A stretch of 64,000 bases of DNA from Scilla litardierei (Eukaryota; Streptophyta; Magnoliopsida; Asparagales; Asparagaceae). The translations under genes were made by a program, and so were the position numbers. The notes beneath the pieces were generated by a model. That model searched no databases, was not told the DNA's origin, and was given only the letters and a program-made list of their open reading frames with translations. Positions 10,642 to 20,900 of this stretch are shown piece by piece. The DNA lies in contig CM061141.1 in the NCBI GenBank assembly GCA_030789695.1, positions 326,415,938 to 326,479,937 on the forward strand, written 5' to 3'. Every line of letters begins with the position of its first letter. Within the stretch, counting starts at the first letter, position 1.

Positions 10642-10893
10642 TTATCTGTATTGGTGTGTGTTGTAAGATGTATTTCCATTCTGTATTTCCTTTCCGTACT
10701 TTTCCTTTCATGTATCGGTGTGAGAGAGTGCTGGTTGTTGTTGTACTTTAATTTGGACTGTAATAATGTCTGTAAGCTGGTTTGAGTGTTGTTGGTACAT
10801 CTCTGCGTTGTGACTATGCTGATTTCACTGGTAAACTGCGGAACCTGCAAATAAACCGAATAAGTAACGGGCCCCTGAGAGCGGGTCGTTACA

Positions 10894-11404
10894 GGTTTGG
10901 TGGCCCACGCAGGTCCGTGCAAAATACCTCGTGAACAGTATAGTAAAACCAGGATGTATCGTATACGATACTCGACTAAGCTGACATTTCTATGGATGCA
11001 GGTTCGACACTCGAAAGACGGATGGAGACCCTTCAGAGAACCCCAATGGAGTTGACCTATCCGACCTTAATAAGAAGTCATTAACAAAACCTAAATTTTG
11101 ATAGGATTAACTAGTTGTTAATAATAATCCTTCTGTGTCGGTGGCACTCATATGAATGGTGATCTTCCTTCAATGGACCATGATACCGGTCAATGTGCTT
11201 GGCTAAAGTCTGTTGGATCGACCTAGCTAGACTGGGCATAAGTGATCCTGGCTTAGTCACTTCCCTGGCCGTGTCCGCTGGACCGCAAGGACGTGAATCA
11301 TGATTATGTGACGTCATCGATCTTCTCCACTACCAACCTTCCTTTATCTTGATGACCTTTCGACTGACCTTCTTAGAATTTTTTTTTGAACCCTAGCCAC
11401 GTTT
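10894..11404 (+). other. 5' internal region of long-LTR element copy 1, no intact gene
   Basis: Starts right after the 5' LTR. No standard tRNA-Met primer site is visible; TTTGGTGGCCCACGC lies where it should be. From about 11139 the sequence matches, in reverse complement, 61640-61839 of copy 2 (the block containing CTTGGCTAAAGTCTGT), so it is the family's own 5' region. Confidence 0.6.
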
Positions 11405-11500
11405 ATTCTAAGGAGGGTAGCGTTCGAATTTTTCGATCATCAGAAGTTTGAGCTCCTCAGCAGAAGCAGATCGAAGGACGTACTCGAGGATGATGCTGGA
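11405..11500 (+). pseudogene. Remnant of gypsy aspartic-protease C-terminus
   Basis: The frame reads RRVAFEFFDHQKFELLS after AAGGAGGGTAGCG. It corresponds to RRVEIDIPNHPKFEFLS in copy 2 (about 61000) and to the segment that follows LGMDWL in chromovirus proteases. Everything downstream in pol is missing, and the sequence passes at TATAGGCTGTTATG into the leader of the transmembrane ORF. The same junction exists in copy 2, so the deletion predates both insertions. Confidence 0.65.
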
Positions 11501-11990
11501 GATTTTGAGACGAGCCAAACGTAGCGTGCACGTATAGGCTGTTATGTTTTTGAAACTCGTATTTCTTTTCTAACCCTGTTCCCATCTTGTACCCGATTTT
11601 TTTCCACGTTTTTGAATTCCTTCCCGCCTACCACCTCCCCTCATTATTGCCTTTGTCCTCATCCTTGCCTCGAGCCCCGTTTCCACCTACCCTACACTAT
11701 CTACCCATGACTTTCGGCGCCCCCTATTTATTTCCTTTGTCCGCGTCCCCACCTCGATCCCCGTTCCCGCCTAACACCGACGACTTTCGGTGCCCCCCTT
11801 CTCTTTTTAACCCCTCTTCTCATTCCTTCCCAAGCCACCCCGTGGCTCCCCTCAGACATCGCCCCCGGCCTCTCCCCCAAGCGAGCCCGATCGGACCTCG
11901 CATCGCCACTCCGATCTCCGATCCGCCAGCCTCACCCGAAGATCCGCCAGCTTCCGCTTCGCTCCATCCCGTAGGCCCTAGCTCCTCGCC

Positions 11991-12551
11991 ATGGATCATC
12001 AGCCCGTCGTAGCCCTCGCCGCCGCGAACCGACAGCCGTCGATGGCCCACCAACGACATTGGGGTCTGTTGGGCTTAGCAGCAACCCTCGCCGCCACCCT
12101 CGTTACCGCCGTGTGGCTGAGATCTTGGGAAGCCATGATCATTGGGCTTCTCTTGAGCTCTCTGCCCTGGGTCTCACCCAGGTTGAGATCCCGTTTAGGC
12201 TTCCTCTTGCGTCTACTCCTTTTGGTGTGTGGGAAAGCGTGTTTTTGGTTGTTCATTTGTTGGGTAATGTTGGGTGTTGCGAATATCGAGTATTGGTCTA
12301 CGGAAGGAGTGATGGCGATGATTAGTGGCATGATATTGGCCTTGGGTGTTGAAGTTGGATGTAGGCCTTGTGCTTGGCTCTGGATGAGAGCTTGGATCCT
12401 GCCTTATTGTAGGATAGTATGGAGATTGACGGAAGGAATGCTAGCAGGGAGTGCTGACTTAGAATGTTGGCCTTGTACTTACCTTTGGGCGGTGATTTGG
12501 ACGTTAGCATGTGGTTGGGCCTTATGGAAATTGATGTTGTTGGTGGATTAG
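11991..12551 (+). CDS. Multi-pass membrane protein ORF of a non-autonomous retrotransposon (186 aa), unknown function
   Basis: I do not recognise this protein. From the start ATG (MDHQPVVALAAANRQPSM) it has a short polar N-terminus, then about five or six very hydrophobic segments rich in Leu, Trp and Cys with few charges, for example LLGLAATLAATLVTAVW, LLRLLLLVCGKACFWLFICW and MISGMILALGVEVG. Cys and Trp recur in a pattern (CRPCAWLW, then CWPCTYLW). Copy 2 on the minus strand (59790-60461) encodes a related protein with a nearly identical N-terminus (24 of 29 residues) and the same layout, about 37 residues longer; here the end reads KLMLLVD-stop. It lies between the protease remnant and the 3' LTR. 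It could be a captured host membrane gene, an envelope-like add-on, or a frame open by chance, which the diverged second copy argues against. Confidence 0.6.
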   Translation: MDHQPVVALAAANRQPSMAHQRHWGLLGLAATLAATLVTAVWLRSWEAMIIGLLLSSLPWVSPRLRSRLGFLLRLLLLVCGKACFWLFICWVMLGVANIEYWSTEGVMAMISGMILALGVEVGCRPCAWLWMRAWILPYCRIVWRLTEGMLAGSADLECWPCTYLWAVIWTLACGWALWKLMLLVD

Positions 12552-12998
12552 TCGATACATGCTATATTATGAACAACATCTGTGGCCAGACCCCGTTAGT
12601 CACCAGTAGCACGAATAAACTATATAGTCTTCCGGTTTATGTAGTTTAAATAGCTTGCTACTGGCTTATCACCTCAAGTTCCAAGTTCGAACAGATGTTG
12701 TCATAATAGCCCTCATTTTCATGTGATGTTATTATATCATATTAATTTTGGGCTACTTGAGAAGTCAGAATAACTATTGTGATGATACTGGAATAGTTAC
12801 GAAAGCTATGGTGATGTCAATAGTATTTATTCATATATAACATCTCTTGTTTTCTTGATGCTATTACATTATATTTCATATTATTTACAACCTGATTTAC
12901 TAGATTTCCATCTTTTCTATCTTTTATTTGCTTGAGCTTCTTCATAACATCAATTATTTGTTTCAAAAATATTTTTAAATTCCGAGGACGGAATTATT
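12552..12998 (+). other. 3' untranslated internal region of long-LTR element copy 1
   Basis: AT-rich, no gene. Parts recur in reverse complement at 59413-59790 (the block with ACCTCAAGTTCCAAGTTCG and the CAAGAAAACAAGAGATG-like stretch), so it belongs to the element. Confidence 0.6.
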
Positions 12999-13014
12999 TT
13001 TAAGGAGGGTAGAA
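12999..13014 (+). other. Polypurine tract before the 3' LTR
   Basis: TTAAGGAGGGTAGAA directly precedes the TG of the 3' LTR. The same tract is present in reverse complement beside the LTR of copy 2 (59398-59412). Confidence 0.85.
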
Positions 13015-16000
13015 TGTAACGGCCTGTATTTTCCAAAAATATTTAAATTAAGTATTTAAAGTAAATTCAATTTTAATTGTATTTTATAATGGTTTGTTAG
13101 GAGTTTTAACTGATTTCAAAAATCTCCTATAAAAATATTTTGGAGTACCAGACTAGTTATGGAGTATTTTAGTAAAATCGGATTTCGTCAAATACCTCTA
13201 AAAGATCTGATAAAAATTCATTTTCAGATATTGCAGTTTTGGGTCAATAAATTTATTTTCTATACAAACGTTTTCAAAACGACTTCAAACTTCTGCAGTA
13301 GCATCCTATGATCATTTAGGGCCTCTCACATTAATTTCATAATTTTCGGATATCATTTCAGTAGAGAACCCGCAAACCCGCTTTTCAAACGTTTTGGCCA
13401 AAAACTAGTATTCCCGTAGCCCAAACCCTGAAACGGACTTCGTATTCGCCATCCTCGCGACGATACGATCCCGTAGGTATGTGTTCGTAATTTTTCGGAC
13501 ACGTTTAATATCAGGGGTAAAACCGTAATTTCAAATCTATTGTATCTTGCTTATCACTTTCACTAATGACTTTTCACAATTACTAATCACTTTTAACCAA
13601 TTACTTTTACCCCCTCTTAAACCTAGATCTACCTCTAGTTAATAACCTAACCCCCAACCCCTTAACCTATTACAAAATATCATTATTATCATTATTATAT
13701 TTGCTTACCGTGTATTTTTCCAAACCATTCTGTCGGCAACCCTTTGTAGCAGCCAGCACATGAGAAACATGAGGCCCCGATTCAACCCCCTTTCCACACT
13801 AACCACCTAACTAATTAAATACTATGATTAATACCATCCTTTTTATAATAACTTATTTTCCTATAAATTATCCACTAATGTTTCTTCCCCTGGGCAACAA
13901 GCACACTTCCGTTTAATCACCATGAACCCAATCTTTCATCTCTTTCTATTTCTCCTTCTCTCTGTTAATTTCCCTGCTCTTTCATCTCTCTCTACGTCTC
14001 TCTCTCCCTCTCCCTCTCTCTGTCCCACCTTCCCCCCTCTCACTAGCGCCCTCAGGTGGACGACCGGCGTAGCCTCCGCCTCCAGCGGTCGTCGCCGCAA
14101 CGCAAGCCGCCGCCGCCGATCAGAGTCGCCGTCGGCCGCGCCCTCCCTTGCAGTCGCGGCCCCCATCACCCGTGCATCGCCTGAAGCCCCGTGCGCCGTC
14201 GCTCCGCCGCCGTGAGCAGTCCCGCCCTCCGCCGTGATGCTCCGCCCAGCGGCAACAACGACCACAACCAACGGCGCCGCCGCTCGCCGTCGATACCCGC
14301 ACGACGCTTCGAAATCACCGGGCTCCAGAACCGACGTCCGCCGTGTTCAGATCCGTTGTCGCCGGCCTGTCCTCGAAGCCGCCACCCCGATCTGCGTCGT
14401 GCACCCTCCCGATCGCCGTCCCCGCCTCAGATAACCACCATCAGATTGCCTGCGCCACCCCTGCAACTCCCACGCGCACACAAGGAGGCCAGAAACTTAC
14501 GCACACAAAAAGAACAGAGAACAAAGCCCAACTTTGAGTGCCTGCGTGAGAAGAGGTTAAAACAAGCACAGTTTCCTTTGAGTAAATAATATTAATAACA
14601 TTGTTAACAGCGATTTTGATGTAGGTATCCGACGAAGCAACGGATATCACCAGAAAGTCCGCGTCTTCGTCACGAACTTATATGCGCTAGTTTCGTCTCA
14701 AACCGATACGTAGTTTTCAAGTTATGATTTTTTAAAGTTTATTATAATATTTTAATACGTATTTACGTTTTTTTAATTAATTTTTAATAGGGTTTTAAAG
14801 TTTTTAATCCATAACTAATTATACAGGGGCCAGAAAAATGTGAAACCAACTCTGGAAAAATCAGAAACATTATTTCGGACCCAATGGCACTAGTCTCACG
14901 ACGACCAGATGCCTACTTTTTCCAGAATAAATTTTTAAACCTAAAAGATAAATACGTATAATTCGATCTAAAAATCATAACTCGATGTTTTCACTTACAA
15001 AAATATGTGATAAAATTATATGTGATAATAGACTCCGAGACGGTCATTTTGACTGCTCGTTCAAGCTTTTCCGACGAGTATTTCTCCCGGAAGAAATTAC
15101 GGAAGACATACGTCGCTTAAGTATTTTGGGGGTTTTAAGCTATTTTTGAGTTTCTAAAAATTATAAGAAATTACAGAAGTTTCTGAAAATTCTCCCCTCT
15201 TGCAGTAAAATCTAAAAAATTATTTTAGGTTTATATAAAAATTTTAAATATTTTTCGACACCGTTTTAACGAGTTTAAAAATCAAACTAACCTAATTATT
15301 AAATAGGAAAAAGGTCGTGTTTTTACTAATTAAGTATTTTGTGTTGCAGGAACGGACTCTGGTGTACTAGCTTCAGAGGAAGCACTAGATCCTCTTCCGG
15401 CTTACTACAACGGTATTAATTTTGGTAAGTCACGATAGGTTCTAACCCTAGAAATCTAGCCACTGTGCTCGTACGAACTTGTAGCACCGCACTACCACGT
15501 GCTCGAAGCACGGAAACATACGCCACTTTTCTTGTGTTGGACTTGACTTGGAACATTTCATGGAACGATCATGTAAAGAACCTATACTTGACACATCACC
15601 GGGTTTTGGGGTAACTCATAGTTTGCGAGAGTACGGGAGTGACTAGAGTTTGGTCTACCTGTCCTGTCGCCTGTGTTTCGGCGCCCTGTCCTGCTGCCTG
15701 CGTTTCGGCAAACCATACTGCTGCCTGGGTACCGGCATTCGTCTGGGTAGCACCCAGGCAAGAGACGAACTGAACGGTCACATATTGTACTCTCCGACTT
15801 GAGTCACGTAGTTTTAGCAGAGCTTGCACAGTTACTTCTTTACAGTCATGCACTTTATTTTCTGCACTTGTAGCACTTTACTTTCTGCACTTGTAGCACT
15901 TTACTTTCTGCACTTGTACAGACACTACACCGTACTTACTTTACCTCTGCTTGTCATACTTGTACAGTACTCCTTTTCTTTGTTTAGAATCTTTGTGACT

Positions 16001-16356
16001 TACCTTCGGTTCCACTTGTGGCACCGACAGACGACGACCTGATCGAGGAGATCGCTCCAGAGTACGAGGAGCCTGCGTACGACCCAGAAGCCGCGGAGTT
16101 TTAGTTATCTGTATTGGTGTGTGTTGTAAGATGTATTTCCATTCTGTATTTCCTTTCCGTACTTTTCCTTTCATGTATCGGTGTGAGAGAGTGCTGGTTG
16201 TTGTTGTACTTTAATTTGGACTGTAATAATGTCTGTAAGCTGGTTTGAGTGTTGTTGGTACATCTCTGCGTTGTGACTATGCTGATTTCACTGGTAAACT
16301 GCGGAACCTGCAAATAAACCGAATAAGTAACGGGCCCCTGAGAGCGGGTCGTTACA
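13015..16356 (+). repeat. 3' LTR (3342 bp) of long-LTR element copy 1
   Basis: Almost base-for-base copy of 7552-10893 and followed by the GCTAC target duplication. It ends exactly where the copia pol reading frame resumes. Confidence 0.96.
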
Positions 16357-17809
16357 GCTACGCTTGAGCGTACTGGTACGTGGGATCTTGTACCCCTGCC
16401 TGCCCGTGTTCGTCCTATCACGTGCAAGTGGGTTTACAAGGTCAAGACCAGATCTGATGGTACTCTGGAGCGCTACAAGGCTCGTCTTGTAGCGCGCGGT
16501 TTTCAGCAGAAGCATGGGATAGATTTGAGGAGACTTTTGCTCCTGTTGCTCATATGACTACTGTTCGCATTCTTTTTGCTGTTGCTGCTGTTCGTTCATG
16601 GACTATTTCCCAGCTTGATGTCAAGAATGCTTTTCTCAATGGCGTTCTTGATGAGGAGGTTTATATGCGGCCACCACCTGGTTATTCTGTCCCCGAAGGC
16701 ATGGTTTGTCGCCTTCGTCGCTCTCTATATGGTCTTCGGCAGGCTCCCCGTGCTTGGTTTCAGCGGTTCTCTTCTGTCGTCACTGCTGCTGGTTTTATTG
16801 CGAGTGATCTTGATCCTGCTCTCTTTGTTCATACTTCATCTCGTGGTCGGACGCTTCTCCTTTTGTATGTGGATGATATGATTATCACTGGAGATGATCC
16901 CCAGTTTATTGCTTTTGTGAAAGCACGGCTGAGCGAGCAGTTTCTTATAACGGATCTTGGCCCTCTACGTTACTTTCTGGGGATTGAGTTTTCCTCCACA
17001 CCTGATGGCTACTATCTCTCTCAGGAGAAGTATATTCAGGATCTTCTTGATCGGGCTTCTCTTGTTGATCAGTGTACCGCTGATACGCCGATGGAGCTGA
17101 ACGTCCATCTTTGCTCTACTGACGGTGAGCCTCTTCCGGACCCCACTCGTTATCGACATCTTGTTGGCAGTCTGGTCTATCTTGGGATCACTCGGCCGGA
17201 TATTTCATATTCCGTGCACATCCTGAGCCAGTTTGTTTCTGCCCCTACTCAGCTTCACTACAGCCACCTTCTTCGTGTCCTGCGTTATCTGCGCGGGACC
17301 AACCACCGTCGATTATTTTTTTCACGCTCTGGCCCTTTACAGCTCCATGCTTACTCTGATGCGACTTGGGCTAGTGATCCTTCTGATCGTCGGTCTCTAT
17401 CTGCCTATTGCGTCTTCCTGGGTGGCTCTCTCATCACTTGGAAGACCAAGAAGCAGCAGGCGGTTTCCCGATCGAGTGCAGAGGCTGAGTTGCGTGCTAT
17501 GGCCTTATTGACAGCAGAGATTATTTGGCTACGTTGGTTACTTGAGGATTTTGGCGTGTCTATTTCCACACCTACTCCCTGTCTGACAGTACAGGTGCCA
17601 TCAGTATTGCTCGTGACCCGGTGAAGCATGAGCTCACCAAGCACATTGGTGTGGATGCCTCTTTTACGCGTTCACAGGTACGGGATGAGGTTATTGCTCT
17701 ACAGTATGTGCCTTCTGAGTATCAGCTCGCAGATTTCTTCACAAAGGCCCAGACCAGAGCACAGCACAGTTTTTACCTTTCCAAACTCAGTGTTGTTGAT
17801 CCACCATGA
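16357..17809 (+). pseudogene. Copia pol, 3' part: reverse transcriptase and RNase H, with two frameshifts
   Basis: This continues the pol gene broken at 7551, after one repeated GCTAC. It opens with the RT N-terminus (TWDLVPLPARVRPI, CKWVYKVKTRSDGTLERYKA). A one-base loss near 16526, just before the EETFAPVAHM block, breaks the frame. The main frame 16554-17624 then holds QLDVKNAFLNG, LYGLRQAPRAW, the catalytic LYVDDMIITGDD, and RNase H with YSDATWASDPSDRRSLSAYC and RSSAEAELRAM. A second slip near 17590 moves the end (RDPVKHELTKHIGVDASF, QLADFFTKA) into another frame, closing at 17809. These breaks are in addition to the nested insertion, so the element was probably inactive on its own count as well. 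Confidence 0.93.
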
Positions 17810-17810
17810 G

Positions 17811-17821
17811 TTTGAGGGGGG
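17811..17821 (+). other. Polypurine tract of the 118-bp-LTR copia element
   Basis: TTGAGGGGGG immediately precedes the TGTTAGATG of the 3' LTR. Confidence 0.85.
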
Positions 17822-17939
17822 TGTTAGATGTATATGTCCCTTTGTATAGGGTCTTTTGTGCTTATTTACCCTTTTCCCTGTACTCTATATATATCGGGCT
17901 ATTGCCCTTGGAATAATACAAGAGAGTTTATTCCTAACA
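17822..17939 (+). repeat. 3' LTR of the 118-bp-LTR copia element
   Basis: Matches 3652-3769 except for one base. The array sequence GTTTTTGGGGCATG resumes right after it. Confidence 0.95.
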
Positions 17940-20900
17940 GTTTTTGGGGCATGTTTCTAGGTCCTCAAATTTGCATCCTTGCTGTATGATGCTGATAAAT
18001 TGGAAACATGAGTAACAGGTTAGATAATTATACTAAGAAGGAACATTTTTCCGATTTATGTGTCTATACTGAATATTGTTATGAATCATATCAGAATAGT
18101 AGCTTTTGATGAATATTTGTCATGATGTATGACAATTTTCTTTCAAGGATCTATTGTAGGCAGAATTTACGTAGACTTCATTCGTTGACAGGGTGGATGT
18201 AAATGTATGTGTTTATATCCATCTTCACAGGGCAACATGTAATTACGTAAATCGTGAAAGGTATGTGCAATCAATTTTTGTACTAATCGTTTGTGGCATA
18301 ATTACAAGTATGTTATCATGATTTGCTTTAGAAGGATGTTTAAAGAATACACATGATTGGCTAAATTGATCTAAACTAGAGAGTACATTCGGGGCTTTTT
18401 TTTTTTTTTGTGAAACACCCTAACAGTTCAAAACTGTCAATGTTTTCCCTTTACTGTCACTTTTTGGTAGCTTTTATCAAATGTTTAAAAGCATAGTGTA
18501 ATCAAATTAATTTGATTTAATAGTATAGGATAATATTAATTAAATCTTTAAAAGTTTGGGATAGTTTTCTTAAACACGAAAGTTTTTGAGAGAAAACATG
18601 AATAGTTTTTTTTTGTAGTTAACTTTAACTTTAAAAGGTTAGTTTGTTTAGCAGAAAGCCACGAAGCATTTGGTAGTTTAGGTAGTTTACAACGAAAGGA
18701 TTGGTGTCTTTGTAAGTATGCAATATGGACGCCGGAAAGTGAGAATGATGAAATGGACACATGTTATTCATACGACAAACATGGTGAGATGAGTGGGATT
18801 GCACAAATTGAGAACATGATATTGTAAAAATGGCTCTGGATATAGCATGAAATGCTAATGGGCTTTGGTCATGCTTGGATTTTATATTCAAGGAGTAAAA
18901 AGGCGAAAGATCAGCATATAGCATGAAGGTGGCATGAAGGAAGCAATGCCACTGGATACTGGCCCTAATAGGTATCATCTCTGGCAGAGAACAAACCATG
19001 TAAGATACTAAAGCCGACCTTGCATATTTCGACCTAGGCTTATCGTTGTCCACTTACAATCAACAAAGTACCATAATGTTTCCAAGTGGAGACCAAACAG
19101 AAGGAGATGAAGCTATTGAGATTAGTTTAATAAATCACTAATCCAAAACTATAGTTAATACCCTAAACCTCATTATTCTGTTATTAATAACCTTGAAGTT
19201 GCCTTATATGTACACAATATATTGTTAGAATCTTAAAAATTTTGTTAGAATCTTAAAAATTTTGTTATATGTACACATTATTCTTTTATTCTTTTTATGA
19301 TATTCTCCTTATATGTACACAATATATGTTTTAGTCGCTAGATATTTTGTTAGAATCTTAAAAATTTACCAGGTTTGCAAAAATTGATATATTTCCTTGA
19401 AGTTTATTTAACATGACATATCTACACGACTTGCATAGTTGAATTGTCATGCCCGGAGAATATAACTTACTTTGGCATATTGTAGGGCTACAAACATCTA
19501 GTAATGTTATGGCCAAGTGTACATAAAAAAGTATACGAGGTTGAACTTTTGGCAGAGTAACATTTCCCAGGCTTCTGGTGGTTTTAGATGTTTTTGGGGC
19601 ATGTTTCTAGGTCCTCAAATTTGCATCCTTGCTTTATGATGCTGATAAATTGGAAACATGAGTAACAGGTTAGATAATTATACTAAGAAGGAACATTTTT
19701 CCCATTTATGTGTCCATACTGAATATTGATATGAATCATATGAGAATAGTAGCTTTTACGGGGCACATGGTAGTAAATAGTAGACAGAATTGACGAATAT
19801 TTGTCACTCATGACTCATGAGGTATGACAATTTTCTTTCAAGGATCTATTGTAGGCAGAATTTACATTGACTTCATTCGTTGACAGGGTGGATGTAAATG
19901 TATGTGTTTATATCCATCTTCACAGGGCAACATGTAATTACGTAAATCGTGAAAGGTATGTGCAATCAATTTTTGTACTAATCGTTTGTGGCATAATTAC
20001 AAGTATGTTATCATGATTTGCTTTAGAAGGATGTTTAAAGAATACACATGATTGGCTAAATTGATCTAAACTAGAGAGTACATTCGGGGCTTTTTTTTTT
20101 TTTTTGTGAAACACCCTAACAGTTCAAAACTGTCAATGTTTTCCCTTTACTGTCACTTTTTGGTAGCTTTTATCAAATGTTTAAAAGCATAGTGTAATCA
20201 AATTAATTTGATTTAATAGTATAGGATAATATTAATTAAATCTTTAAAAGTTTGGGATAGTTTTCTTAAACACGAAAGTTTTTGAGAGAAAACATGAATA
20301 GTTTTTTTTTTGTAGTTAACTTTAACTTTAAAAGGTTAGTTTGTTTAGCAGAAAGCCACGAAGCATTGGTAGTTTAGGTAGTTTACAACGAAAGGATTGG
20401 TGTCTTTGTAAGTATGCAATATGGACGCCGGAAAGTGAGAATGATGAAATGGACACATGTTATTCATACGACAAACATGGTGAGATGAGTGGGGATTGCA
20501 CAAATTGAGAACATGATATTGTAAAAATGGCTCTGGATATAGCATGAAATGCTAATGGGCTTTGGTCATGCTTGGATTTTATATTCAAGGAGTAAAAAGG
20601 CGAAAGATCAGCATATAGCATGAAGGTGGCATGAAGGAAGCAATGCCACTGGATACTGGCCCTAATAGGTATCATCTCTGGCAGAGAACAAACCATGTAA
20701 GATACTAAAGCCGACCTTGCATATTTCGACCTAGGCTTATCGTTGTCCACTTACAATCAACAAAGTACCATAATGTTTCCAAGTGGAGACCAAACAGAAG
20801 GAGATGAAGCTATTGAGATTAGTTTAATAAATCACTAATCCAAAACTATAGTTAATACCCTAAACCTCATTATTCTGTTATTAATAACCTTGAAGTTGCC

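Larger units (their letters stand above)
7552..10893 (+). repeat. 5' LTR (3342 bp) of long-LTR element copy 1
   Basis: TG...CA ends and near-identity to 13015-16356. It contains a CT-rich then GC-rich block (8460-8990), an exon-like segment at 9887-9961, a short triplicated 24-base motif at about 10380-10455, and an exon-like acidic reading frame at 10525-10641. The small ORFs of the GC-rich block occur identically in both LTRs and look non-coding. Confidence 0.96.
7552..16356 (+). mobile_element. Non-autonomous long-LTR Ty3/gypsy element (LARD type), copy 1, recent insertion into copia pol
   Basis: The LTRs at 7552-10893 and 13015-16356 are 3342 bases each, begin TGTAACGGCC and end GTCGTTACA. 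Every ORF in one recurs at an offset of 5463 in the other, and I noticed a single substitution (AATTCGTTC versus AATTCGATC). Flanks are a perfect GCTAC duplication. The 2121-bp internal region has no RT, RNase H or integrase. It holds a short protease-end remnant (about 11405-11500), a transmembrane ORF (11991-12551) and a polypurine tract. Lineage is judged from the related copy at 56603-61839, whose gag-protease remnant looks like a Tekay-type chromovirus. Movement would need enzymes from a relative. Confidence 0.95.
3652..17939 (+). mobile_element. Ty1/copia element with 118-bp LTRs, interrupted by a nested element
   Basis: Two 118-bp terminal repeats (3652-3769 and 17822-17939) begin TGTTAGATG and end CCTAACA. 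They differ by one base that I can see (CCATG versus CCCTG). The 5' LTR is followed directly by the initiator-Met primer site TGGTATCAGAGC, and the 3' LTR is preceded by a purine tract. In between are gag and pol in copia order (protease, integrase, RT, RNase H), split by the insertion 7552-16356. Without it the element is about 5.5 kb. The LTRs are very short for a coding copia element. Comparison with intact array units (GGTTTTAGATGTTTTTGGGG) shows no 5-bp target duplication: only one G is shared at the junctions. Confidence 0.95.
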
